Assembly: GCA_025774735.1 (NCBI GenBank)
Contig: JALGZU010000008.1
Coordinates: forward strand, 1-22,345
Direction of reading: 5' to 3'
Length of the DNA stretch: 22,345 nucleotides
Source of the DNA: a candidate division LCP-89 bacterium
Lineage (GTDB): Bacteria > Electryoneota > B3-LCP
Shown here: positions 6,331 through 14,484 of the stretch, piece by piece
Layout of the letters: every line of letters starts with the position of its first letter
Numbering within the stretch: the stretch's first letter is position 1
The notes under the pieces: model-generated
Database searches by the model: none
The model's input: the letters and a program-made list of their open reading frames with translations, nothing else
Told to the model about the DNA's origin: nothing
Translations under genes and position numbers: made by a program

Positions 6331-7305
6331 ATGGAAACAGCGCTGAAGCCGATTCAAAACCCAATCCCACTGGAGCGCCAGCTTACCCGACAGAAAATTC
6401 GGAATCGGCTCACCAGAATCCGGGATGCTCTTCCTTTACTACAGAAATATCTGGATCCCTGCCGGCTCTGCCCGCGTCGCTGCGGTGTCAGGCGGATGCA
6501 GGAGGAGTACGGCGAATGCGGCCTGGGAGTGAGTCTGCGCGTCGCTTCAGTTACCCGCCACTTTGGCGAAGAACCTCCTGTTTCTGGCGACGACGGCGCC
6601 ATAAACGTCTTCTTCTCCGGCTGTAACCTGCACTGCAGCCACTGCCAGAACTGGCCGATTTCTCAGCAGGGGGTTGGCGAGGATATCAAGCCTTCAGCTC
6701 TCGCTTCCCGAACCCTGAAGAAATGGTATCGAGGCGGTCAGACGCTGGGGTGGGTTACGCCGACAGCTCAGATTGCCGGAGCTCTGGAAGCCTATGCTAT
6801 CTGCCTCGAAGCCGGTTTCGATCTGCCGTTGGTTCACAATAACGGGGGGTATGAAGAACCCGAGGTAATCGCACGGCTCGCCGGCATCGTCGATATCTGG
6901 CTGCCCGATGTTAAAACCCTCGATTCTGTCCGTGCTGAAAGCCTGCAGAGTGCCGCAGACTACGCGGAGCGTAACTCTGCGGCACTTGAAGCGATGGTCA
7001 AGCAGGTCAGGGACGGAGATGCTAGGGCGGTGATCGTGCGTCACCTGGTTGTACCGGGTGGCTGCGAAGACAGTATGAAAATCCTCCAGACTTTATGGCA
7101 TAAATATAAGCATGAAATTCACCTGAGTCTCATGGGACAGTATTTCCCAACATTTCACACAATCGATCATTACGACCTGGGTCGCAGGGTGAGCGAAGCA
7201 GAATACTTTAGTGTGGTTGAACAAGCGCAGAAACTCGGCTTCAAAAAAGGATGGGTGCAGGAGTATGACACAGAAACCGGTATTCCACTACACTGCCTAC
7301 AGTAG
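6331..7305 (+). CDS. Radical SAM protein, PflX-like (pyruvate formate-lyase activating enzyme-related)
   Basis: Radical SAM enzyme of the PflX-like group, 324 residues from ATG 6331. The iron-sulfur motif is C98-N-L-H-C102-S-H-C105 within INVFFSGCNLHCSHCQN. An upstream cysteine set C44, C47, C51 and C63 (CRLCPRRCGV..GECG) is typical of this group. Other family marks are FGEEPP at 79-84, WVTPTAQI, VHNNGGYEE, DIWLPDVKTL, LVRHLVVPGG and MGQYFPTFH. Members are annotated as pyruvate formate-lyase activases, but true substrates are mostly unknown and no glycyl-radical enzyme lies in this window. An alternative ATG at 6271 would add 20 residues but falls five bases after a terminator, so 6331 is preferred; neither has a strong ribosome binding site. 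The 3' end overlaps the next gene by 41 bases, suggesting translational coupling. Confidence 0.85.
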   Translation: METALKPIQNPIPLERQLTRQKIRNRLTRIRDALPLLQKYLDPCRLCPRRCGVRRMQEEYGECGLGVSLRVASVTRHFGEEPPVSGDDGAINVFFSGCNLHCSHCQNWPISQQGVGEDIKPSALASRTLKKWYRGGQTLGWVTPTAQIAGALEAYAICLEAGFDLPLVHNNGGYEEPEVIARLAGIVDIWLPDVKTLDSVRAESLQSAADYAERNSAALEAMVKQVRDGDARAVIVRHLVVPGGCEDSMKILQTLWHKYKHEIHLSLMGQYFPTFHTIDHYDLGRRVSEAEYFSVVEQAQKLGFKKGWVQEYDTETGIPLHCLQ

Positions 7306-7789
7306 TCCCCTGGGACAGCTCTACCTACTGGCTGAGGGTAACAATCTGCTGGCTGTAGGTATGGGAGAAAGTCTTGAGGCTTTCAAGAAGCGCTCGTTGC
7401 GGCGAGCTCCGGGGATCTGGGAAAAAATCAATCCGGACCGCAGTCCGGTCCTGACACGGGCGGTGAATGCCCTAGATGCCTTTTTTAAGGACAACAGGCC
7501 CCTGAATCTGGACGGTCCGTTCGAAACCGGTGGGACTCCCTTCCAGCGGAAAGTTTGGAAGCAACTCTGGAATATTCCCAGCGGGGAGACGCTGACTTAC
7601 GGTCAGGTGGCGGAGGAAATCGGATCCCCGAGAGCAGCCCGCGCAGTGGGTTCGGCATGTGGAGCAAATCCCATTCCCCTGTTCATTCCCTGTCATCGAG
7701 TGGTCGGTTCTAATGGGAACCTGTGCGGCTTCGGCGGCGGTGGGATAGAAGTGAAAAAGTGGCTGTTAGATTATGAGCAGCGGCTATAG
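7265..7789 (+). CDS. ogt: Methylated-DNA--protein-cysteine methyltransferase
   Basis: DNA repair suicide enzyme that takes the alkyl group from O6-alkylguanine (and O4-alkylthymine) in DNA onto its own cysteine. From ATG 7265 it has 174 residues, normal for Ogt. The active site is I-P-C143-H-R-V within FIPCHRVVGSNG. The helix-turn-helix and arginine finger segment is TYGQVAEEIGSPRAARAVG (111-129), and GFGGGGIEVKKWLL follows the active site. The N-terminal fold has the usual SSPLGQLYLLAEG. An in-frame start at 7211 would add 18 poorly conserved residues, so 7265 is chosen; AGGAG lies just upstream, rather close to the ATG. The gene starts inside the radical SAM gene. There is no sign of an Ada regulatory domain. 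Confidence 0.93.
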   Translation: MTQKPVFHYTAYSSPLGQLYLLAEGNNLLAVGMGESLEAFKKRSLRRAPGIWEKINPDRSPVLTRAVNALDAFFKDNRPLNLDGPFETGGTPFQRKVWKQLWNIPSGETLTYGQVAEEIGSPRAARAVGSACGANPIPLFIPCHRVVGSNGNLCGFGGGGIEVKKWLLDYEQRL

Positions 7790-7822
7790 TCGAGAACTTT
7801 TGGTAGAAAGCCGAAATATCAC

Positions 7823-7851
7823 TTGACTTTTGCGCTATAAACTGGTATTTT
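7823..7851 (+). promoter_or_regulatory. Sigma70-type promoter of citrate synthase
   Basis: TTGACT (7823-7828), 17-base spacer, TATTTT (7846-7851). Transcription would start near 7860 and give a leader of about 150 bases before the ATG at 8008. Confidence 0.65.
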
Positions 7852-7872
7852 TTAGATCCCGTGAAAATTTTA

Positions 7873-7913
7873 ACATAGTGCTGTTGTGGGGATTCCAATA
7901 GACCGCGCTATGT
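7873..7913 (+). promoter_or_regulatory. Hairpin in the citrate synthase leader
   Basis: ACATAGTGC (7873-7881) pairs with GCGCTATGT (7905-7913), nine pairs with one G-T, around a 23-base loop. It lies at the start of the predicted transcript. It may stabilise the mRNA or control it; there is no T run, so it is not a simple attenuator. Confidence 0.4.
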
Positions 7914-8007
7914 GACAGTTAAATCCCGAAAAACAAAACTAACTCATCAAATTTACCACCGGTGGATCTCGTCGCCGGATGGCATATTCTTCAGAAGGAG
8001 TGCACTC

Positions 8008-9285
8008 ATGGCATCGTTAAAACAAAGAATGGCGGAAATTATCCCCGGTATGCGGGAAGATATCCGCTCATTTCTCAAAGAACACGGAGATAAGACCGTC
8101 AGCGAGGTGACTCTCACCCAGGCATACGGCGGAATGCGCGGCGTCAAGGCTATGGTCTGTGATACTTCGGAAGTCCCTCCGGAAAAAGGGCTGCTGGTCC
8201 GCGATATTCCCATCGGCGAGTTGACTGATCGTCTGCCCGAGGAGATCTTCTATCTGCTATGCGTCGGCAAGCTTCCCCCCAAGGAAGATCTTGAAGATCT
8301 GAAAGCAGAATATCGCAAGCGCGGCACCGTCCCACAGTACGTTTGGGACGTTCTCAAAGCCATGCCGAATGATTCCCATCCCATGGCTATGTTCGACACC
8401 GGCATCCTGGTAATGCAGCGGGAGTCCGAATTCGTCAAGGCCTACAATTCCGGCGTGAAGAAGACCGAATACTGGGAATCCACGCTCGAAGATTCATTGA
8501 ATCTTCTGGCGAAACTTCCGGCGCTCGCTGCTGGCGTTTACCGCATCCGGTTCAACAAGGGTGATCTCATCGATCCCGATCCGAACCTGGATTGGGGTGG
8601 CAACTATGTCCACATGTTGGGCATCGATGATCCCACGGGCGATTTCAAAGCCCTCATGCGCCTCTATCTGACGCTGCATTGCGATCACGAGGGCGGCAAT
8701 GTCTCTGCCCATACGACCCATTGCATCGGCTCGGCGCTTTCCGACGCCTACTACGCCGTCTCCGGCGGTTTGAACGGTCTGGCAGGGCCCCTGCACGGTC
8801 TGGCCAACCAGGAATGCCTGGGCTGGGTTCTCGAAACCATGGAGAAGTTCGGCGGCAAGCCGACGGACGAGCAGTTGACTCAGTTCGCCTGGGATACTCT
8901 GAATTCAGGCAAGGTCATTCCGGGTTACGGGCATGCCGTGCTGCGAGTTACCGACCCTCGCTTCACCGCCTTCCGCGAATTCGGTCTCAAGCACTGTCCG
9001 GACGATCCCACCTTCGCGACTGTCAGCAAGGTTTATGACATCGTCCCCGGCGTCCTGAAGGAACACGGCAAGGCCAAGAATCCCTGGCCCAACGTGGATG
9101 CCGGTTCGGGTTCGCTGCTGTATAACTACGGCATGAAAGAGTTCCCATATTACACCGTGCTCTTCGCCGTTTCCCGCGCCATGGGCATGTGTTCGCAACT
9201 AATCGTCAGCCGCGCCTGGGGCGAAGCCATCGAGAGACCCAAATCGTTAAGCACGCCCAAGTTCAAGGCGATGCTGGGCGTCTGA
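8008..9285 (+). CDS. gltA: Citrate synthase, eukaryotic (mitochondrial) type
   Basis: Condenses oxaloacetate and acetyl-CoA to citrate at the entry of the TCA cycle; cytoplasmic. From ATG 8008 it has 425 residues. The ribosome binding site AGAAGGAG at 7993-8000 decides this start over an upstream in-frame codon at 7912. It matches the mitochondrial class along its length: DHEGGNVSAHTTH, NGLAGPLHGLANQE, PGYGHAVLRVTDPRF, NPWPNVDAGSG and the ending IERPKS. Catalytic residues are H263, H309 and D364. Each is exactly 11 below pig H274, H320 and D375, so the active-site spacing is preserved. The His after VDA in the pig enzyme is Gly here, a position that varies in bacteria. Monocistronic, with promoter and terminator. 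FCB bacteria commonly use this class rather than the E. coli NADH-sensitive type. Confidence 0.95.
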   Translation: MASLKQRMAEIIPGMREDIRSFLKEHGDKTVSEVTLTQAYGGMRGVKAMVCDTSEVPPEKGLLVRDIPIGELTDRLPEEIFYLLCVGKLPPKEDLEDLKAEYRKRGTVPQYVWDVLKAMPNDSHPMAMFDTGILVMQRESEFVKAYNSGVKKTEYWESTLEDSLNLLAKLPALAAGVYRIRFNKGDLIDPDPNLDWGGNYVHMLGIDDPTGDFKALMRLYLTLHCDHEGGNVSAHTTHCIGSALSDAYYAVSGGLNGLAGPLHGLANQECLGWVLETMEKFGGKPTDEQLTQFAWDTLNSGKVIPGYGHAVLRVTDPRFTAFREFGLKHCPDDPTFATVSKVYDIVPGVLKEHGKAKNPWPNVDAGSGSLLYNYGMKEFPYYTVLFAVSRAMGMCSQLIVSRAWGEAIERPKSLSTPKFKAMLGV

Positions 9286-9310
9286 TACCTACAACAAAGC
9301 AAGCAACAAG

Positions 9311-9344
9311 AAGCCGGGATGGATTTCGGTCCATTCCGGCTTTT
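9311..9344 (+). terminator. Rho-independent terminator of citrate synthase
   Basis: Long stem AAGCCGGGATGGA (9311-9323) with TCCATTCCGGCTT (9330-9342), 13 pairs with one G-T, TTTCGG loop, ending in TTTT (9341-9344). It could also stop minus-strand transcription weakly. Confidence 0.9.
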
Positions 9345-9425
9345 ATGTTTTATAACCCAAGTGTAAGAGCGTCATTACAGGGGCTGCGACATTTCTAACA
9401 GGTCGGAAAGTTTATGTGAGCTTAA

Positions 9426-9653
9426 TCAAACTGCGATCCATCCTCCAACCGGAACCGTGTCCTCATTCGATAGGGTCTTGAAGATTGGCGCCGTGGCTTC
9501 GCTGGGCAGCTTAGCCCACAGGAATGTCCCCGTCTCTGCTATATAGCAGTAGATGAAGTAATGACCGTTCGACTCAATCTGTTGTGTTTCGTAATCACGA
9601 TTCTGGAAATCTTTGATGACTAAAGGTAGATTAACAGTTTCTTGAACCTGCAT
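9426..9653 (-). CDS. Hypothetical protein of 75 residues
   Basis: Small open frame 29 bases after the stop of the LVIVD-repeat gene on the same strand. It begins MQVQETVNLPLVIKDFQNRD and ends VPVGGWIAV, with no signal peptide, membrane helix or motif I recognise. An AAGAAGG sequence sits right before the ATG, with spacing shorter than ideal. Composition is balanced and hydrophobic residues alternate (GHYFIYCYI), as in a real beta-rich protein, so it may be translated from the same mRNA as the large gene. It could equally be the remains of a longer gene. Function unknown. Confidence 0.4.
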   Translation of the reverse strand: MQVQETVNLPLVIKDFQNRDYETQQIESNGHYFIYCYIAETGTFLWAKLPSEATAPIFKTLSNEDTVPVGGWIAV

Positions 9654-9682
9654 GCCTTCTTCTTTATACGAGGGGAACCAGC

Positions 9683-11848
9683 TTATTTTACAAGCACAAC
9701 CTTCTGTATCTGAACGAAATCTGCGGCTGAAATGCGTGCCAGATAAACTCCCGAACTGAGTCCATTGCGATTGAAGCTAATGCTGTGCAGACCTGCACTG
9801 AGGAAATCGTTCAGCAATGTGCTGACTTTTCTGCCTTGAACGTTGTAAATTTCCAGTTTCACCTGAGCTGGATGAGGCAGCTCGAATTGAACGGTTTGTG
9901 GATTAAATGGATTTTGGAAGGGAGGCGATGATGAGAAGGTTGTCGGCATTTCTGTGTATCGGCGTTTTTCTAAATTTAAGGCATTCGAATGATCAAGGAC
10001 AACGAAGTAGTCGTCCGCGGCCATATAGGAATACTGACCTGAGACGGCCAGCCCGTATGAATCATCGTCCAGGCGGTAATATCCGGTCTCGAACATATTT
10101 GAGGGAACGCGTACATCAACGACACTGAGTCCATGATACCCACCAGCCACATAAACGTAATGGCCGCTTGCTTTAATATCGCATCCCGTTCCTGGTACGT
10201 CAAAATATCCGATTTCTGATGGATTATAGGGATTGGAAACGTCAACTGCATACATCCCTTCGTAGCAAATCGTGATGTAAGCGATATCCCCTGAAACTGC
10301 AACGTCCCGAATTTCATCATTGTAGAAGGTGCCGAGCACATAAGGATTAGCTGGATTTTCAACGTTGAGGATCATCAATCCCTCATTGTCCACTGCTGTA
10401 TAAGCATATTCATCGATAACTTCCGCATGGAGGGTGTAACCCGGCAGGGGCGTTTGACTTGTCACAACAGGATTGTTAACATCTGTAATGTCGACAATCA
10501 AAAGGCCTTCCCACACACAACCAATATAGGCGTAATTATCGACAATTTCGATCTCATCCATATAATTGGTAAAATTGCTTTCGCTAACCACAAAAGGTTC
10601 ATAAGGATTTGAAATATCGATGATATAAAAGACTCCTCCGGCACCAGTCACGAAGCAATAATTGCCTTCTACATATATACCCTTGGCTTGATCAGAAAGG
10701 AGACAATTTGAGATGAAAGTGGCATTGTGTGGTGAACTTACATCAAAAATGCAGAGTCCCATATTGATGTTTGTGACATAAGCGTAATTTCCTGCTACTG
10801 TAACTCCCCAGTGTTTCCCGTACCGACTGAAGTTACCAACGGTAGTAATATTCGAGGGATCTGCAACATCCAGTATCATCAATCCTTGCTCGTAACTCCC
10901 GACGAATGCTAAACCATTTTCAACGGAGATACCGAATGGGCTCGTGACGGCTGAGCTCGTTCCTATCAATGTCGGATTGACGGGATCTGATATATCCAAT
11001 ATTGATAATTGGTTCTCAAACCAGCCTTTTGTGAAATATAAGTTGTTCTCATCAATATAAAGATCGTGTGTATCGTAGTAGGTTATATGATTACTTAGTT
11101 CTTCAATCTGGAAAGGATTGGAGATATCATAAATGAAAATGCCGTAAAAATTAGTGGCAATGCACAGAAGGCTATCGGAAATCTCTGCGCTTATACCGAG
11201 ATATCCTGTAGATAGAGTATCTATCATAAATGGATTAAGGGCGTCCGAAATATCAATGGTATACAACCGACCGCAATACCCGCAGCCACATTCGGCAAAA
11301 GTCAGGTATGCATAATTATCCGACAGCACAATGGCATCAGCGCCGTACTGGCCATAGCCTGTAAAAATACTCGCAGTTTCTATGGGATTGGCGGGATCCG
11401 AGGTGTCGATTATCCTGAAACCTTCCAGTCCATCGGCAAGGTAAACGTAATCATCCCTCACTTCTAGACCATATGTGTAGCCGGGGGTGTCATAGAATCC
11501 CAGTTCAATTGGATTGGTTGGATCAGAGACATCAATGATTCTCAGTCCACCACCACCATCTGCGAGGTAGGCGAGATCACCGGATATTACAATCTCTTCT
11601 ACCGCACCAGGAGTGTTAAAGGATCCGGCTTCTGCTGGATATTGAGGATTTGAGATATTAAAGATGTGCAAACCCTCACTACCAGCCGATGTATACATAT
11701 AATCACCGGAGACGGCATTTTCATAAAGACAATCCCAGAAAACGACTTCGCTGGTCATGATGACGTTCAGGCTGTCCTGGGAGTTGGCGATATCAGCAGC
11801 CATCGTGAATATGCTGATTACAAGACCAATATGATACAAATTTTTCAT
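9683..11848 (-). CDS. LVIVD-repeat beta-propeller protein with T9SS sorting domain
   Basis: Secreted protein of 721 residues. Residues 1-24 are a signal peptide ending NSQ. From about residue 45 to 640 I count fourteen repeats of roughly 40-45 residues built as D-x-A-Y-L/V...G-L-x-I-I-D-V-S-D-P-x-N-P-x-x-x-G, the LVIVD repeat known to form beta-propeller blades; fourteen would suit two seven-bladed propellers. The C-terminal 80 residues are a T9SS sorting domain (NPFNPQTVQFELP, YNVQGRKV, LSSGVYLARI, ending KVVLVK). LVIVD proteins are surface-exposed and probably adhesive or ligand-binding; the ligand is not known. The gene is visibly AT-richer than its neighbours (18 G+C of 60 at 11041-11100), hinting at acquisition or different selection. 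Own promoter at 11918-11946. Confidence 0.88.
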   Translation of the reverse strand: MKNLYHIGLVISIFTMAADIANSQDSLNVIMTSEVVFWDCLYENAVSGDYMYTSAGSEGLHIFNISNPQYPAEAGSFNTPGAVEEIVISGDLAYLADGGGGLRIIDVSDPTNPIELGFYDTPGYTYGLEVRDDYVYLADGLEGFRIIDTSDPANPIETASIFTGYGQYGADAIVLSDNYAYLTFAECGCGYCGRLYTIDISDALNPFMIDTLSTGYLGISAEISDSLLCIATNFYGIFIYDISNPFQIEELSNHITYYDTHDLYIDENNLYFTKGWFENQLSILDISDPVNPTLIGTSSAVTSPFGISVENGLAFVGSYEQGLMILDVADPSNITTVGNFSRYGKHWGVTVAGNYAYVTNINMGLCIFDVSSPHNATFISNCLLSDQAKGIYVEGNYCFVTGAGGVFYIIDISNPYEPFVVSESNFTNYMDEIEIVDNYAYIGCVWEGLLIVDITDVNNPVVTSQTPLPGYTLHAEVIDEYAYTAVDNEGLMILNVENPANPYVLGTFYNDEIRDVAVSGDIAYITICYEGMYAVDVSNPYNPSEIGYFDVPGTGCDIKASGHYVYVAGGYHGLSVVDVRVPSNMFETGYYRLDDDSYGLAVSGQYSYMAADDYFVVLDHSNALNLEKRRYTEMPTTFSSSPPFQNPFNPQTVQFELPHPAQVKLEIYNVQGRKVSTLLNDFLSAGLHSISFNRNGLSSGVYLARISAADFVQIQKVVLVK

Positions 11849-11917
11849 AACACTGGCCCAATAATTTGAACGTGTTCAACGAAGTTGTTCCCGTCGCGTA
11901 TTGAACAAGCAAACCAC

Positions 11918-11946
11918 AATATATGATATTTTTCTTAAAAAGTCAA
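11918..11946 (-). promoter_or_regulatory. Sigma70-type promoter of the LVIVD-repeat gene
   Basis: Minus-strand TTGACT (11946-11941), 17-base spacer, TATATT (11923-11918). This is the best promoter match in the window. Transcription would start near 11910, giving a leader of about 60 bases. Confidence 0.7.
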
Positions 11947-12003
11947 GTCAAAATCATAACAATGATAAAATTTATAAAGGAGATTTGGTGTTATTGTTTC
12001 CGG

Positions 12004-12044
12004 AAAAAAAAACAGGAACCCAAAACCGTTTGAGTCCCTGTTTT
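12004..12044 (-). terminator. Rho-independent terminator of the DUF5916 gene
   Basis: On the minus strand AAAACAGGGACTCAAA (12044-12029) pairs with TTTGGGTTCCTGTTTT around a CGGT loop, 16 pairs with two G-T, followed by a T run (A run at 12004-12012). It lies about 40 bases past the stop at 12087 and just upstream of the LVIVD promoter, insulating that gene. The symmetric U/A-rich flanks mean it could work in both directions. Confidence 0.85.
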
Positions 12045-12086
12045 CTTATGTATGTGAAGTCGAGCTTTCAACTCGACAATAGGCTG

Positions 12087-14213
12087 TTATATCTGCACGA
12101 AATAGACCACTTTCATCTTGATTTTCCGGTCGTTCACCGTATTCCAGCCCAACAGCTCGCTGCGGTCGTCGTCATAGACTAAGTAAAAGTAGCTTTCCGG
12201 AGCAAAGTTGTATCCGAGTAGTGCGTTGGTATAGTAGGAGGCATCTTCGTGAACGTACTGAACGTTCAGGCGGGTGAATATCTTCAGGGAGAGCGTCCAT
12301 TCCATTTTAAAGCGGCTGACGATGAAGTCTGTGGCGGCCCCGTCTTCGATATCGGAAACGTTTTCGACGTGGTCCAGTTCATTGTTATAATTCAAAGTTA
12401 GATTATCCTTCGGCCGCCACTGTACACCTCCCCAGACCTCACGTTCGTATCCGTCCCGGAAATCTCCCTGGCTGTGGCCGACGTTAAAGGCGAGCTGCTT
12501 GGAATAATCCGTTTCGAACCAGATCCAGTAATCCCATCCGGCGTAGTTCTCCATGTTGAAATTACCGAAATTGTCACTGAATTCGTAAGGTTCATCTTCG
12601 TCCTCGTCCACGTAGTTCCGCCGCCAGACGTCACTGCCGCTCAAGCCGAATCCCCAATACCAGTAGTTCATCATCTGGAAGGAATTGTTATAATTCCACC
12701 ACTTTTCGCCGAATTGACCGTCGATCTGCCATTCCAATCCGGCGTTGACGTTGTTGTAAACTTTCCGGATACCCAGCTTCTCCGGCCGGGGAGCCCACTG
12801 CAGCCAGGAGCCGATGCGGTGAAAGTCCGTATAACTGATGAAACCGGCGTCGTTCGCTCTGAAGTTTGCCCCTGTCCCTTCCGCCCAGAATGATCCGGAA
12901 TATTTGTCCGTGAGGTAATGGCCGCCCAGGTCATAGGCAAGATTGTCGGTCAGTAGATCCGGTTTGAAGCTTTGTGCGACCTGCATATCGATACCCCAGG
13001 GCTCGCCCCAGCGGAACGTCGCATCTGCGCTCCAGACCCGAGCGTAATCCCCACCCGGTCCCTCTTTATCCGTCAGAAGAACACCCACCGCACTACGATC
13101 AAAGATGTCTCGTCTCAATCTCATCACTACGAAATCTTCGATTTCATCGTCCTCATTGAGGTTGCGCGCCGCGATGGCGGCGACCTGAAAGTCGGCGATT
13201 TTGCCCGTTAATTTCGTTCCAGCCTGGGGATTGGTAATGCGGCGGCTGTAGAAGAGATCCATGCGGATATCGAAAAGGGACGCACCCTCCATGAAGAACG
13301 GCCGCTTTTCCGATAGGTAAACGGGATAGTCTGAAAGATTGATGACTTCGTTGTCCGCCTCGATCTGGGCGAAATCTGGATTGATCGTGGCGTCCAGCGT
13401 CAGGTTGGTGGCCAGGCGGTATTTTACATCGATGCCAAGATTATCCCAGTCGTTCTGGCCTTGGAGTGGCACGGGGCCCTCTTCTTCGAAATTGGCCACT
13501 GCGTAGGGACGCATCTCCAAACCTCGTCCCGGCGTGATGTTTGATAATCCTTCTAAATGTCCGAAATCGCTGACCCGTTCTCTATTATCGCGAGTGACCG
13601 TCTGCCAGTAAGTCCATTCCTTGTTGCGTTCGATGTTGCGGAAAGCATTGAATCCCCAGGTCTGCTCGTCTTCGCTGGGATTGAATCTCAGTGTGGAGAA
13701 GGGGATGCGAAATTCCGCCACCCAGCCTGAATCATCGATGGCTGACGCCGCTAACCAGTAACCGTCCCATTCGTCTTCTTCTTCGTAATCATCGTAAAAT
13801 GTGCCGTCCATCATCACACCGTAAGGATTCGTTCCGAAATAGAAGGCATTGCGATGATCGTGGTAGGTATCCACCCAGAAGACGACCCGGTCGGAGGCCC
13901 AGAGTCGGTCTCGTTTGGTTAACTTACTTTCGATCAGAGTGGGATTTTCTTCATAACAGCGGAAGGCAACGTACAGGTCGGTTTCTGAATGCATCACCCG
14001 GATATCGGTCCTCTGCGTGCTCAGAGCCCCCTCCTCCGGCTCACGCTGCACGAAGCGGCTACTTGCAGGTGATTGCCACCATTCAGAGTCTAGAACGCCG
14101 TCGATGACAGGGCTGTTGGTGGGTGTAGAACGCAGCACCCGCACACTGTCGTTTTGACCCCAGACGGTTGCACTCAGTAAGATCAGGAGTAAGAGTGATA
14201 TAAATCTGTTCAT
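12087..14213 (-). CDS. DUF5916 family outer-membrane protein with CBM9-like domain
   Basis: Protein of 708 residues with a signal peptide (MNRFISLLLLILLSATVWGQ). Residues about 25-210 resemble the carbohydrate-binding family 9-like domain (SPVIDGVLDSEWW, DLYVAFRCYEENP, WVDTYHDHRNAFYFGTNPYG, GWVAEFRIPFSTLRF). From about 230 onward it matches DUF5916: PDFAQIEADNEVINLSDYP and LSEKRPFFMEGASLFDI are highly characteristic, followed by FYSRRI. The remainder has alternating aromatic strands typical of an outer-membrane beta barrel and ends in VVYFVQI, with an aromatic residue near the C-terminus. Family function is unknown; members are often called hydrolases without proof. Surface carbohydrate handling is plausible from the first domain only. 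Transcribed alone, with a terminator at 12004-12044; the ribosome binding site is weak (GGTGAAAAG). Confidence 0.88.
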   Translation of the reverse strand: MNRFISLLLLILLSATVWGQNDSVRVLRSTPTNSPVIDGVLDSEWWQSPASSRFVQREPEEGALSTQRTDIRVMHSETDLYVAFRCYEENPTLIESKLTKRDRLWASDRVVFWVDTYHDHRNAFYFGTNPYGVMMDGTFYDDYEEEDEWDGYWLAASAIDDSGWVAEFRIPFSTLRFNPSEDEQTWGFNAFRNIERNKEWTYWQTVTRDNRERVSDFGHLEGLSNITPGRGLEMRPYAVANFEEEGPVPLQGQNDWDNLGIDVKYRLATNLTLDATINPDFAQIEADNEVINLSDYPVYLSEKRPFFMEGASLFDIRMDLFYSRRITNPQAGTKLTGKIADFQVAAIAARNLNEDDEIEDFVVMRLRRDIFDRSAVGVLLTDKEGPGGDYARVWSADATFRWGEPWGIDMQVAQSFKPDLLTDNLAYDLGGHYLTDKYSGSFWAEGTGANFRANDAGFISYTDFHRIGSWLQWAPRPEKLGIRKVYNNVNAGLEWQIDGQFGEKWWNYNNSFQMMNYWYWGFGLSGSDVWRRNYVDEDEDEPYEFSDNFGNFNMENYAGWDYWIWFETDYSKQLAFNVGHSQGDFRDGYEREVWGGVQWRPKDNLTLNYNNELDHVENVSDIEDGAATDFIVSRFKMEWTLSLKIFTRLNVQYVHEDASYYTNALLGYNFAPESYFYLVYDDDRSELLGWNTVNDRKIKMKVVYFVQI

Positions 14214-14374
14214 GATCTTTTCACCCGGTTAAATACCCCTGCCCACTGATTTGACGCCGAAACGTGCAAAAAGGTTGTCCGATGCAGTGAAATGGAACAC
14301 CCTATTGTTTAGTCAGTCTCAAATGTAGCGTTTTGGGAAGATACGATAGGCTATGCGAGCGCTATACTTTGGTG

Positions 14375-14411
14375 TGCAAAAATAATACCATGCCCGCTAC
14401 AAATTTTTGCA
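14375..14411. promoter_or_regulatory. Inverted repeat in the divergent intergenic region
   Basis: TGCAAAAAT (14375-14383) and its exact reverse complement ATTTTTGCA (14403-14411), 19 bases apart, between the divergent genes starting at 14213 and 14485 and 20 bases upstream of the -35 box at 14431. It could be a two-half-site operator. The rest of 14214-14484 shows no gene and no convincing minus-strand promoter. Confidence 0.4.
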
Positions 14412-14430
14412 TCGCGCGTGGATAAAACAC

Positions 14431-14459
14431 TTGACTGAAGGGAAAAGAATTCGTACATT
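14431..14459 (+). promoter_or_regulatory. Sigma70-type promoter of the sialidase-like gene
   Basis: TTGACT (14431-14436), 17-base spacer, TACATT (14454-14459), 25 bases before the start codon at 14485. Transcription start near 14466 leaves just enough room for the AAGGAGG ribosome binding site at 14473-14479. Confidence 0.65.
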
Positions 14460-14484
14460 AAAAAATATAGCTAAGGAGGCCGTC

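Noticed and set aside
8679..9038. Plus-strand open frame of 119 codons inside citrate synthase
   Set aside because: Arg-rich frame entirely within the conserved citrate synthase catalytic region; a shadow.
11901..12182. Plus-strand open frame of 93 codons upstream of the LVIVD gene
   Set aside because: It overlaps the LVIVD promoter and the terminator of the DUF5916 gene and shows no family resemblance. It is better explained as non-coding.
12474..12893. Plus-strand open frame of 139 codons inside the DUF5916 gene
   Set aside because: It lies entirely opposite a strongly supported coding region, has no ribosome binding site and no recognisable domain.
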